Shown here in pieces: positions 30,570 through 42,300 of a stretch of DNA of 64,000 nucleotides. Under the pieces are notes generated by a model that was not told where the DNA came from, did no database searches, and saw nothing but the letters and a program-made list of their open reading frames with translations. Source of the DNA: Lactarius indigo (Eukaryota > Basidiomycota > Agaricomycetes > Russulales > Russulaceae); NCBI GenBank assembly GCA_025766275.1, contig JAFKAC010000001.1:992001-1056000 (forward strand). Reading direction: 5' to 3'. Position 1 is the first letter of the stretch. Each line of letters starts with the position of its first letter. A program made the translations under genes and the position numbers.

Positions 30570-31745
30570 GGACAACTGCCTCGAGATCGAGACTGGTAAG
30601 TTCTGATCAAGCGTGTTAGATGACGCTTACTTGACTTCACAGATTTCGCCAGTGGGCGCTCTTCCAAGGACACATTCGATGTTGTCGACGCCAGCTGCTA
30701 CTGCGAGTTTCAGTGTGAGTAGCTCTTGTGGTAGGATTCCGAGATGGAACTGATCTGGGCATACTTTTAGAAATGGCACCCTCCGAACGACCGCTGTCCG
30801 AATGGACACGGTTGTAAAGGCCACCATCTGAGACAGAGACCGAGCCAGACGTTTCAAGTGAGTCGTCTCCACTCCTATCCTCATACCCAATACTGTAAGC
30901 CCAGCGCAGGAACGGGCACCATGCAGGTGTCGTGTTTCCTCTGCCTCTGGCCCGACATTGTCTGCAAAGTATCCGCATGCAGGATTTTTCAGCACCTCGC
31001 CAGGTGCTTCTGTGTGCTCTGGGTGAAGGTGCTGCAGCATCGCCAGCTTGGGGCAAAACTGGCGGCATTGTTCCCAGCCAGCCCCAGCCTGGCGATCCCC
31101 CAATCGACGATGAGCATCGGGCACTCCTCAGCCCCAACAACTTCGCGAGCATGTCCTGTGCATGTCCCTGGCCTGCGCCCCTTGCCGCTCTGCCAGCACC
31201 CAGAGCATGCATGGTGTTTCTTTTAGCACACCAAGTGGCCTGTTGCTGAGCCTGGAGAGGGGCTCCTGCCCATCCATGGTAGTCCTGGGCATACACAGCG
31301 TTGTCCAGAGTTGGCTGTATGCAATCAATGCCGTGAAGATGTTCACAGTGAGTCCCTCACTTCGCTTCCCTCCCATTTCTGTGCAGTAGCCCCATGTATG
31401 GAGGTCAGCGCCATTGCCGCGTTCGGGTTGCTGATGAGCCGCACAATCTGCACCTGTTTATCCCAACATTTGGGTACTAATATTTACAGGCCGCTCCACA
31501 AGTCTGGGATAGCGCCACCATCAAGACCTGTGCCCCGGAAGTTTGATTGGGTGCTTGTGGGGCCACAATCCCAAAGTGCCGGTCCGATGCTGGGCATCTT
31601 GGTGAGCTTCTCCCTTTCTTTTGGGAGATCATTTGGTAGGTTCGGACAGACTCTGAGTACTCAAGACACAAGTTCGGCTGGTATGTCATTTCCGCTACTA
31701 CTGTTTCTGTGGCTAAACACATTGATCTTGTAAATACAGGTGGGC
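30570..31745 (+). other. unrecognised spliced reading frames (possible host gene fragment)
   Basis: The plus strand shows a succession of good splice signals: GTAAGT 30597 with CAG near 30643, TTTTAG near 30770, GTGAGT near 30859, TTCTTTTAG near 31226, GTGAGT near 31349 with GTGCAG near 31386, and GTACTAATATTTACAG near 31475. Between them are peptides such as DFASGRSSKDTFDVVDASC, CNQCREDVH and RVADEPHNLHLFIPTFG. I could not join all exons into one frame and do not recognise the product. It starts right after the KDZ-type terminus, so it may be a gene cut by that insertion. The opposite strand has a 165-codon frame (30627-31124) that could compete. Confidence 0.35.
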
Positions 31746-34009
31746 CTAGTACAACATCTCTGAGTCAACTCCACCATCAAGACCACATTCATCTGGGGTA
31801 AGTAGGGTAAGTCCTGGATGTCTTCGCAAAATATGGACATGATCATTGTAAGTCCAAATCCCAATAAGGCTAACTATTGCTGATGTCTCAAGGGCATATA
31901 CTGTTGGTGACCACTTCCCAGACCATCTTCCAAACTTTTGGTGGTGCTCTATCAATGGATGATAGACAACAAGGGAGAGGCCAGCAACAGTATAGAAGGC
32001 TAAGGCCTCTCCAAATATTGGTTTGGTCTTCTCTACCTCTATCTCTGTTTCCTCTATAGGCTCATCTCTTGACTGTAACTGCCCTAGCTGAGCCTCAAAG
32101 TACCTTGAGGAGCGTGAAGAGGACCTTCTTGAAGACTCAAAGAGCTGGCTTGTAAGGGTAGCACCATTGGGGAGAGGGCACTTTCCCCAGCACCTATAGG
32201 TGGGATCTGGGCCTATTCCAGGATAAGACTGGATTGCCTGTAAGTGGGTCTTCAAGTCATGGTCTTCCTTTTTCTGCTTGTTAGTGACAGGAAATTCTTT
32301 AAACAGTGCAGTCCTTTGAGCTTTTGCTTCAGGTCCTGGGGAGAGTGTTGGATAGGATAGATGTAGGATTCTAACAGATTGCTTGTCTGTCTTATATGAG
32401 GCAATGTTTTTGAAGAGGGATTTTTTTGACTTTATACCATGTCCAATATCTCCAATGGCCCGCTCACATGTGGCTTGGGAGCCAAATCTGACAGAGCCAT
32501 TATATGAAATATGGAAGGGAATATGAATGAGCTGAAAGATGCATAGCCTGCAGCGGGAAATTTTGGAGGGATCATTGCCAACATAGAGGTGTTCAAATCC
32601 TTGAAGAAAAAGAACAATCTTGCCATAAAGCTTGGCCAAATCATCTTTTGATTGAGGGACAGCTGTCATAGCATACTCCACCACATTTGAGAATATGGCA
32701 AAGTTCTTGATCACCTCTGAATTGAATCCAAGCTCTGATGCAATAGGGACAATGTACCAGTGGAGGAGGGCCATCCACTCATATATCTTGTATTGACTTT
32801 GTCGCTTTTTAGATGGATCCTGAATAGGTCCACAAAAGGATGGGGGTAATGTCACCATAGCACTCTCAACCTCTGCTCCAAGCTTTGAAGCCATATCTTG
32901 GCCCATAAAAACACTCTCTGACTGAGAGCTAAATGAGACCCAGATATCCCAGATATGTGGCATGCAGTTTTCATAAAAGAGATGGAAGGGGTCAAGTGGG
33001 AAAAAGAATGGATGTGAGAAGGCAGGGCTAGCTGCACAAATGGGAAGACCAGAGACACCAGTTTCTCTTACAATTGCTGCATGCTGTGCCTGGTTTCCCT
33101 TTGCAGCTTCAAGCTTCTCAATGGTTCTCCAGTAGCTCTCTAGAGTCCGAATTGGCAGGTTTAAAATGTCAAAATGAGGGCGATCCCCATTAATCTCCTG
33201 GCTTTGAGGTGGAGAGAGGGAATAGTACTGAGCTTTAGCACCTATAAAATAGTAGTGAGAAAAAATAATACAATAGTATAATGTAGCATACCTCTATCCC
33301 TGCTAGGGCGTGCACCCCACACCATACTAAAATGGCATCCATATCTAGCCATATGTCCAGCCATTTTGCTGAGTTTTGCAGAACCAAGCATATCTCCCAG
33401 AACACCACAAAGAAAGACCTTTAAAAGGAAATATGTTCCTGAATATGCATCAAAGGACCATACACCAGCACTAAGCCTTGCAAGCTCCTCATACAGGACA
33501 TAGATAAATGACTCCACATTTCCAGGTGAAGAGGGTCCAGGTATAACAAGTGGGATGATGATATTGGTGGCTTTAGATTGCATGCTGGGAGGAAGGTTTA
33601 AAATGGTGACAATGAGGACCCATACATCAGACTGCTTCTTCATAGTAAGCTGGGCACCATCACCTGAGATGGTTATTGCAGTGTCAGTGGGTTTATTGAA
33701 TAGATGGGAGTGATTGAGATGGCTAATGGAGTCAGAGAAGTCTGAGTACATAGTGGGGGGAGAATCAGGCTTCAGCTTTTTTAGAGCCTCTTGTAAATGC
33801 TCATGTCGGTAGCGCATAGCTTCTGCCATCTTCCTATTCATATAAAATGACTGAATAACAGGTGTGATGGGGGTATAAAGCATTTGGGCTTTTGGGCGGC
33901 CACTCTTGTCATAGCGTGGCTCACCACAAGGCCCAAGGCGTTTGTCACAAATGTAGATGCAGGAGTGGAGGTCTTTGAACTCTCCAGTGAAAGCCATGCA
34001 GCTTTTGGG

Positions 34010-34501
34010 TGTTACGTTTCGACCCTTACTGTACCGGTTGCAACTATGGCGGTAAGGTAGATTAGTTGCGGACTTACCTACGGTGATACGGCAGTGCGAT
34101 AGGAGATACGATACGGATTGCTGACTGATGACTGACGCCACTAATACTGGTAGTAGTGGTACTTGGATCGAGCTACTTACGCGATACGTTGGACATTACT
34201 CTACTGTGACTCATAGCAGCGCTTCAAAGCCTGCTTGACTTGTATTTAAGATGTCTTGTGAAGACCAAGATACGCCATCTTGGTCTTCTTGAATCGTCAC
34301 TTGTTTCTTTTCATTTACCTCTCTCTCTCTCTCTCGCCTCTTTCGAGTAGTGCACCTTCGAGTGTTCACCCTTATATACGCTTGGACCTTCGCGTCTTCA
34401 AGATAATCGTTGCACCTGAACCTCCGTGTCTTCAGAGCATCCGCTAAGTTGTTACCGCCTCTATAGAGCTCAAGTCGAGCTAACGTCGTGACGACGTTAC
34501 A
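34010..34501 (+). mobile_element. solo gypsy-type LTR (492 bp) in CACTA transposase
   Basis: TGTTACGTTTCG...GACGTTACA, flanked by TTGGG at 34005-34009 and 34502-34506. It has TATTTAA at 34243-34249, a perfect 12-bp hairpin at 34260-34288 and a short CT microsatellite near 34321. A solo LTR is what remains after recombination between the two LTRs of a full element. Confidence 0.93.
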
Positions 34502-34605
34502 TTGGGGCACATGTCAACCAGCTGAGATGACAATCCTGTAAGCTCTATGGCAAGCTTCCACACCAAATATAGGCTAAGAATCTCAGTGCCTGTGGCCTCT
34601 TGAAG

Positions 34606-35146
34606 TGTTGAAGCGCAAAACTAACAAGCAAAGGATAAGCTTGAACAGCTATGAGGACAAGTTAACTTCAGAGGTGAAGGGAACTCTATTACAACTGCAT
34701 ACCTATGAGGACAAGTTACTATAAAGAAGCAACGCCTATGAGTAAAGGTAGTGAGAGAAGTAAAGAGGATGGGACTTACACTTCAGAGGTGAAGGGAACT
34801 CTGAAGTGTAGAGGCGAAAACAGCAGTCCTTATATACAGGACGCTTAGCTAATAATGGTCTGTGCGCACTGGTGACCCAAACACAATACAGGTGGTCTGT
34901 GCGCCAGAGGGAGAAACACCATTGGATGGCAAAGAACAATAGCTGCCTAAAGCAGACAAGTCCGGTATCTTAACTATAGAAGAACAATAAGAACCATATA
35001 TGGATCTATTAATAAAGATAAACAAAAGCGGTCCATATGAGTCCGGAGTGTCCATAAGTCCATAAGGGACAGATACCGTATATAGTATGTGGGCTGACTC
35101 AATCAGATCCCACGAGACATGTGACTTTAACAGTCGCGTCTCAACA
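34606..35146 (-). mobile_element. solo copia LTR (541 bp) in CACTA transposase
   Basis: Same family as the LTRs of the two copia copies and in the same orientation. It is flanked by TGAAG at 34601-34605 and 35147-35151. No internal copia sequence remains. Confidence 0.95.
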
Positions 35147-35405
35147 TGAAGGACCTGAGCATGGAGCCTGTATGCCTTTACAGTGCCATGAGAGTCGACC
35201 CATGCAATGTAGAGCTTTAAAGAAAGCTCTTCATCTGGGGTGAGTACGACCCCTAGGATCATCAACAGGTGGGTGATTGGGAGGGATATAGTGTGATAAA
35301 AGCTGGGCCCGAAGTCGTCTCACAACTTCTGGAAAGTCAGCACCAAAGTCATTGCCACCACCAGAACCAACATCATCTGGCTCCCTCTCAGAAAAGGGGC
35401 CATGG

Positions 35406-36548
35406 TGTAACATCGTCACGACGTTAGCTCAACTTGAGCTCTTGGATCGGCGACTTGTACTTAGCTAGTCACGCGCGAAGGCGTATGGCATGAAGGCAAA
35501 GGTCTAGATGTTCAAAGACACTAGTAATACTGTGGCTTGTAACGTTACAGTAGGAACGTTCAGCTCGGCGTGAGCAAGTCTGGTCTTTCTATGTCAATGA
35601 GCGAGGGTTCAGCTGGTAGTAGCAAGGTTTAAGTGGTTAACAAGGATCTCGGAGTATGACACAATACTCGAGATGTGAGTGGAGTTCAGGGGAGTTCAAG
35701 AGGTTCGACGGTTCAGTAGAGAGTTACCCCAAGGGAATGGGAAAACAATGTATACTGTGATGGTAAAGAAGTCGAGTCTAAGGATACAAGCTACCTAGGG
35801 CCACGACTTATATAGAAAAAGGTTTGTTTGTGCGGAACAAACAGATGGCGCAATCTGCAGCAAGCGTGAGAAGAAAGTACAGCAATCCGCAGCAGGCACA
35901 GGAAAAAGAAGAAAGTGTGCACAGCTATCCGCAGTAAGTGTGAGAAGAAGCAAGGATATAAAAGGCAAGTGAGACGTGTCTCAAAGTTAAAAATAGAAAT
36001 GAGACACCTGCCATAAAAGGGTGCATTTAGCCCAAGTATAGTAGTAATAAAGACTAATAAGGACAATGAGTGTCTCATTGTCTCACTTTGCACTAGGAGA
36101 GAATCTTAAGGCTCCTAGTGCGCAGCAAGTCCGAAAAAGGGGAAGCCAAGAAAGGAAAGACTTTCCCGCGAATGCAAGTGTAAGTAAGAAATTAAAGTAA
36201 AGTTGAAAACAAGTCTAGTCCGTAACATGGCTCTTCCTTACGAAGGCAGACTCAAGATGAGAAGAGAAGAAAGTGACGATTGAAGAAGACCAAGATGGTT
36301 CGTCTTGGTCTTCTGCAGCTATCTTAAATACAGAGAGAGCAGGCTTTCAAGCGCTGCTATGAGTCACAGTAATGTAGCGTCCAACGTATCGCGTAAGTAC
36401 CACAATCCTAATACTACTACTACTTGTACTAGGATCGAGTCATTCCGTATCGCCTACCTCCTATCATAAACTCCTAGTCCGTGACTAATCTACCTTAAAG
36501 CTGTAGTCACAACCGGTACAGTAAGGGTCCACGTGCACAACCGTAACA
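35406..36548 (-). repeat. 3' LTR of G3 (1,143 bp)
   Basis: Starts TGTTACGG and ends TGTTACA on the minus strand, preceded by the purine-rich AAAAGGGGGTGA (complement 36549-36560). Its first half is related to the solo LTRs at 34010 and 46407, including the GAAGACCAAGA hairpin (36285-36313); the second half is longer and different. Confidence 0.88.
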
Positions 36549-37047
36549 TCACCCCCTTTTCAGTGTGAGACCCCAGACTCACCGAAAGTCTCGCGCTACC
36601 CAAGTGGACTGTTCATCGGTCAGTCTCTCAAATATGTTAGCCCTCTCCAGCCAATAAATACAGTCCTGCTTATCGTCTCTTGCCGCCAGCTGCATGGCCT
36701 GAAGTTGACAGATGCGGGCCGTGAGCCGCTCTTCTTCGTATGTGGCGGCCCGGTAACGTGTCACCTCTGCAGTCAGGGACTCATCCCCAATGTGGTGCAG
36801 TGTGTGGTCCGTGATCTTGTCGGCGGCGAGGATGACAAGGTCCTCGTGGGCGATGAAGGCGCATCCCGCGGCCGATAGCATCGGGAAGGCGTAGAGGGGT
36901 TTCCCATAGAGATGGGGAGAGCCGGGAATGAGTCCGAGGACAAAGGGATTCGCACCTCCTACTATCTGAACGTGGCTGGCGTTCCTCTCTATGCCGTCGG
37001 GTCCGGTGATGGGGAAGTGAATGTAATGGGGCTGTCGATTCGCCCGG
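36549..37047 (-). pseudogene. G3 third ORF, C-terminal piece
   Basis: The open frame reads RANRQPHYIHFPITGPDG, then AHEDLVILAADKI and a coiled-coil segment (EEERLTARICQLQAMQL), ending in a TGA at 36579-36581. The layout matches the middle of the third ORF of G1 and G2 (HYGE..., IRACALDETLI, coiled coil), but no zinc knuckles follow. Its N-terminal half lies at 44966-45480, on the other side of G1. Confidence 0.75.
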
Positions 37048-37620
37048 TGTTACGATTTTCCCGGACTCGTTCTTTCACATGTCACTATTCCCTTCCCCCT
37101 ACTATACGAGCCCTGTATGATTACGCGGACTTTACGATTACCTGGTTCCTACCGCGCGTCTTGCTTATCGATGTTCCCTTCTGATAAAGTTCGACATGTG
37201 CTAGTTTCCGCTGTGTTCTTAATCACGCGCGACCCCGCGTGATTCGCCTTTATTCCCAGTCCGATACTCCTTTGTTCCCATTATGTCCTGTCCCTTGTTC
37301 CAAGACCGGCGATAACGCCATCTGTTTGTAGTCGCTATACAGACTACGGTCTATTTAAACCTAGTTCTATCTAGCTTGTACGATAGACTAGACTTCTTGT
37401 GTAATACTACACTTGAAACACCTTTGTGCCTCTATTCATCTCACGAATCCCTCGTCTTCGTCAGACCTTTGAGTCTTGACCTCCCCTCTACAATCCAAGT
37501 GACCACCGTCCTTGTGATCCTTGTGCATCACTCTACTGAAGCCAGGCCTCAGAGCTTGTGCTACCGTTATTCGACTGACACAGTACAGGTCGTACGCAAC
37601 GCCTCTGTAGTGGCGTTACA
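37048..37620 (+). repeat. 5' LTR of G1
   Basis: TGTTACGATTTTCCC...GGCGTTACA, 573 bp. It holds the presumed promoter: TATTTAAA at 37352-37359 and a predicted transcript start near 37385. Confidence 0.96.
37352..37395 (+). promoter_or_regulatory. TATA box and predicted 5' end of G1 RNA
   Basis: TATTTAAA at 37352-37359 lies 33 nt upstream of AGACTAGACTT (37385-37395), which is exactly complementary to the 11 nt two bases after the LTR (37623-37633). In Tf1-type elements the first 11 nt of the RNA pair with the primer-binding site, so the R region probably starts at or very near 37385. The start site is inferred, not mapped. Confidence 0.65.
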
Positions 37621-37622
37621 TT

Positions 37623-37633
37623 AAGTCTAGTCT
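37623..37633 (+). promoter_or_regulatory. self-priming primer-binding site of G1
   Basis: AAGTCTAGTCT, two bases inside the 5' LTR, is the reverse complement of AGACTAGACTT in the LTR downstream of the TATA box. No TGG typical of tRNA 3'-end priming sits at this position. Confidence 0.7.
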
Positions 37634-37639
37634 CGCACC

Positions 37640-39319
37640 GTGGCTCTCACCAGCCGAAGCCGAACCAAGTTTGTCCAGGAGTACCTGGAACGACACACCG
37701 ATGACGACCTCTGATCTTCAATCAAAGGAACAGCCACCTGGAGGAACACCCCTCACAACACAGGCTACTACGTCTTCGACCCTGACAAAAACACCTACGA
37801 ACCCGTCAAATACATCGAAGATCAGCACGTCTGGGCCTACGTCGCCTATTCAGACAAAAAGAACTCCTGGTATTCGATCAAACCAGTACCCGCATCTCTT
37901 GGGCTCGGACCAGGAAAAGCCCGAATACAAGGCATCGACGTCGACTCTGACGTTGCAGAACCTGACTCAGACAGCGAAAATCCAGACCCCACTACCACAC
38001 CTACCATTACCAGAACAGTCGACTTCGCATCATATGCCGATATGTCCACTACCCAATCCCAACTCGCAACCACCCTCACCCAGTCAGGAAGCGGCCAACC
38101 CAGTGGAGGAACGCCCCCCTCTACGACTGCTCCAAGTAGTGGAGGACATCCTATGGGAGGAAGTGCGCTGGCAGGCGGAAGCGGCCCTCCGGGAGGCTCA
38201 GGAGGCCATCATGGAGGCGGTGCGCCTGGAGGTGGAGGCGGTGCGCCTGGAGGTGGAGGCAGTGCGCCTGGAGGCGGAGGTGGCACGCCTGGAGGTGGAG
38301 GCGCAGCTGCAGGAGGAGGGGCAGCCCCAGGACTCCTCAACGGAAGACTTGGGGGAAACGCCCTGCCAGAATTTACAGGAGATTGGGAATCAAGTCAGGC
38401 GTTTCTTAACGCCTTCTCCCTCTACCGAGGAATGAACCCCACTGTGCAGCAATTGGTGGTCCCGTACTCCTGCGCAATGACCCTTCTTTCCTACATCCGA
38501 GGTCCCCTTGTAGATGATTGGGTCGAAGAACAAATACAGTGGCTTGTTGCCCAACTCGTAGCAGGAGTGGCCCTAAATGAAGAAAATCTTTGGGACACAA
38601 TCGAGGCGTGATTCATTCAAGCCTACACCGACACCACACAACAACAAAAGGCCCGACACTCCATCCAAACTCTTAGAATGGAGAAAGAAGACATTGATAC
38701 GTACATCGCAAAATTCTCTAATCTCGCCAACAAGGCAGGATATAATAAAGATGAAGCCACCACACTGGAAATTTTCCAGAAGGGACTCCCCAACGCCCTC
38801 GTCGTAAACGCCATCAAATTCCACCATCCAATCACATGGGATGATTGGAAAGCAGCCGTAACACTGCAACAGGCTGAATACCTCCTTCTAAAGGATAAAC
38901 TCACGAAAGGAGGAAACAATAAACGGGGAGGAGCGTCCCGCGACCAGTGGCTGTCAGCGTTAAACAAAAATTGAGACCCCAACGTGATGGATGTCAGCCG
39001 CACAAGAGCAAGGGCCGCTCTAACAGACACCGAAAAACTGCAACTACAGAAAGAAGGAAGATGCTTCCGTTGCCGAGGCCAAGGGCACATTTCCCGCAAC
39101 TGCCCTCAGAAGTCCACCACCATCAAAACAGCTGAAACCTCGACCTCCGCGACCAGTACCCCTACAACCGCCACTATCTCCATGACCGCATCACGTCCCC
39201 TTTCCAACGAAGAACAAGCAGACGCCCAGGTGGCAGCATTATTTGCGCAAACCCCAGAAGTACGAGAACTAATGGTGGACAAACTATTTGGTCAAAAGAA
39301 GGATTTTCTGAACGCTTGA
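37640..39319 (+). pseudogene. G1 gag with three in-frame TGA codons
   Basis: One frame runs from 37640 (GTG, in an ACCGTGG context where ATG would be expected) to TGA 39317-39319. It is broken by TGA at 37712-37714, 38609-38611 and 38972-38974, all in the same frame. The parts are an N-terminal domain, a Gly/Pro-rich repeat (about 38200-38320), the capsid-like region (LPEFTGDWESSQAFLNAF, then DTYIAKFSNLANKAGY) and a CCHC zinc knuckle (CFRCRGQGHISRNC). The three stops fit CGA to TGA changes, though there is no paralogous gag in the window to prove the original codons. Full gag cannot be made without readthrough. Confidence 0.85.
38200..38320 (+). repeat. Gly/Pro-coding tandem repeat in G1 gag
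   Basis: Units of about 18 bp (GGAGGTGGAGGCGGTGCGCC and variants) encoding GGGGGAP-type repeats. This forms a flexible linker between the gag N-terminal domain and capsid region. A shorter proline/glycine-rich counterpart exists in G3 gag near 57690-57900. Confidence 0.8.
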
Positions 39320-42300
39320 ACCCGGCGGCCTGGGCTAGAGCATTAAAACTTAGCATGTACAATAGCAGATTCCGATCTATGCGAATTCCAGTTCTTTTCA
39401 AATCTGCTCACGCGACGGCTGAACGAAACGTCCTTATCGATTCTGGAGCAACCGACAATTTCATAAGCGCAAATCTCCTGAAACGACTAAAAATAGCTTG
39501 GCTAGCTACTGAACGCCCCATCAAGATATGGAACGTGGATGGAACCCACAACCAAGGGGGAGAAATCACCTCCTTCACCGACCTTACGGTCAAGACAGGA
39601 GGGAAGACCCAACATCTTAGGTTTCTCATCACCGACCTAGGAAATGATGAAGTCATACTCGGATATCCCTGGTTCACAGCCTTCGAACCAAAGTTCCACT
39701 GGCGAGATGCCACCCTCGATGAAGAATTCCAACCGGTGGTAATCACCAGCCTAAATTTGTCAGACGAAGCCATGCCTATGGAAGCTACTATTAAGGCATT
39801 GGAGACGTACCAACTTGACGAACGGGCCTGGGAACAACTAGAAAGAGAAGAGGCGCCACACATCCAATTGCGGAAAACAACAACAGCATCAGAATTAGCA
39901 CAACAAGAAGCCGCGAAAAGACCCCAGAAGACCTTCGAAGAAATGGTTCCGGCAGAATATAGAAGACACCACAAGGTGTTTAGCGAAGAAGCCTCCCAAC
40001 GCTTTCCCCCTTCGCGAACATGGGATCACGCCATTGACCTAATCCCAAACGCCCCGGAAACTATGGACTGTAAAATATACCCCCTTACAGCCCCAGAAAC
40101 CGAAAAGTTATCCGAATTCGTAACGGAACACTTGGACAAGGGGTACATACAACCATCGAAATCCCCCTACGCATCTCCGTTCTTCTTCATCAAAAAGAAG
40201 GATGGGAAATTACGCCCAGTACAAGACTACCGCCGACTCAACGAACTCACAGTAAAGAACCACTACCCACTTCCCCTGATCCCGGAACTTATCGATCGGA
40301 TCCGTAAAGCGCGGCTTTACTCCAAGCTTGACATACGATGGGGATATAACAACGTCCGAATTAAACCGGGCGATGAGTGGAAGGCGGCATTCAAGACCAA
40401 TCAGGGATTATACGAACCAAGAGTCATGTTCTTCGGACTCACCAACTCCCCCAGTACCTTCCAGACCATGATGGATACCATATTCCGAGAGCTAGTACTC
40501 ACAGGAGAAGTCATTGTCTATATGGATGACATTCTTATCGCGACTACAGACAATCACGATCATCACAGACAGATATTACACCGCGTTTTAGACCTCTGTG
40601 ATGAACACGATCTATACATCAAACCGGAAAAATGCGTATTCGAGGTTTATGAAGTGGAATACCTTGGACTAATCATCGGGCACGGCCAACTACGAATGGA
40701 CCCCGTAAAAGTACAAGGAGTGCGAGATTGGAAGGCGCCAAAATCCCTAAAAGAAGTACGAGCCTTCTTGGGTTTCTGCAACTTCTATCGGCAATTCATA
40801 AGGGGCTTCTCCACGATAGCAAGACCACTCCACGACCTCACAAAGAAGGACACAACTTGGGAGTGGACAGACGCTAGGCAGCAAGCCTTTGACACCATCA
40901 AAGAGCGAATTAGCTCTGAGCCGGTACTCCTATTTCTGAACCTCGACCAACCCTTTGAAATAGAAGTAGACGCGTCCAGCTATGCACTAGGAGCAGTATT
41001 AAACCAAAAGGGAGAAGACCGAAGGATGCACCCGGTTGCGTTTTACTCCGAATCACTAACGGAAGCAGAACGCAATTACGATATCTATGACCGAGAGCTC
41101 TTAGCCATCGTCAAGGCCCTGCGAACGTGGCGCACATATCTAATCGGTTCCCCCCACCTAATAACCATCCACACCGATCATGCTAACCTCCAATACTGGA
41201 AGGAACCGAGGAAGATCAGTAGACGCGTGGCACGAGAATTTCAAGAGCTCTCGGAATACAACTTCATACTCAAACACATCCCCAGTTCCAAAAACACCCA
41301 AGCAGACTCCTTATCTAGACGCCCCAACTATGACGATGGAACAGCAGATAACGACCACGTCACGGTGCTACCGGAAGAAGTGTTCCTGAAAGTCACCCAG
41401 ACGTCCATGCATGACACGGACATATGGACCCAGATCACTCAGAATATGGAAGAATCGGCAGTACTCCCATGGGTCGAACCCCATAACCTAAAGAAGCACG
41501 ATGGGTTATGGTGGAAAGGTGACGCCCTCGTTGTTGTGGGAAACAACGACCTTAAGCGGGGGGTAATCACCTTTTTCCACAATACTCCAAGCGCCGGACA
41601 TCCAGGGATTGCCAACACCCTAGATCTCGTACGACGCGACTTCTGGTGGCCAAATATGCGAAAAGATGTGGAAGCATACGTCAAGGGATGTGCAATTTGT
41701 CAAAGCAACAAGATTAACCCTCATCGTCAAAAACCACACCTATTCCCTATCACCACAAACCCATCAGCCGAACCCTTCGAAGTAGTAGCAATGGACTTCA
41801 TAGTTAAACTCCCCGTATCAAACGGATTCGATTCAATCCTCACCATCACCGATCACGACTGCTCAAAAGCATCAATCTTTATTCCCTGTAATGAAACCAT
41901 CACATCAGAAGGAGTGGCCAAACTCTATCTCCAACACGTATACCCCCATTACGGTCTACCCAGAAAGATCATATCCGACCGAGATCCCAGATTCGCATCC
42001 ACATTCATGAGACAATTATGTCACACTCTGGGAATACAACAAAACATATCATCGGCATATCACCCCCAAACCGATGGCCAGTCAGAACGTACCAACCAGT
42101 GGCTAGAACAATACTTACGACACTGGTGTAACGTAAGACAAGACAACTGGGTGGAAGTCCTGCCAATGGCACAGTTCGCGCATAACTCCTGGGCAAATAC
42201 CACAACTAAACACTCCCCATTCTCACTCCTCATGGGGTGGGAACCACGGACCACCTGGAATCCTAAACCATCAAGCTGCCCAGCCGTAGACCAGCGATTA

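Larger units (their letters stand above)
31746..35404 (-). pseudogene. Tnp2-family CACTA transposase, broken by two solo LTRs
   Basis: Minus-strand pieces: 35404-35152, 34605-34507, 34009-33292 and 33241-31746, with a 50-nt intron at 33242-33291. Removing both LTRs and one copy of each duplication joins the frame across LTPDEELSLKLYIAWVDSHG, ILSLYLVWKLAIELTGL, DMCPKSCMAFTGEF and onward. Family features are the CPKSC zinc-like segment, GEPRYDKSGRPKAQ, a core with LVIPGPSSPGNVESFIYVL, and the C-terminal RFGSQATCERAIGDIGHGIK region typical of Transposase_21 (Tnp2). A frameshift separates LSHYIPPNHPPVDD from the next segment near 35245. The 5' part continues beyond the large gypsy insertion at 35406. 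Element ends were not found. Confidence 0.85.

Noticed and set aside
30627..31124. 165-codon minus-strand frame as a gene
   Set aside because: No recognisable domain; plus-strand splice signals in the same interval look better. Kept only as an alternative.
37376..37624. 82-codon frame in the G1 5' LTR
   Set aside because: LTR sequence downstream of the predicted promoter; no coding evidence.
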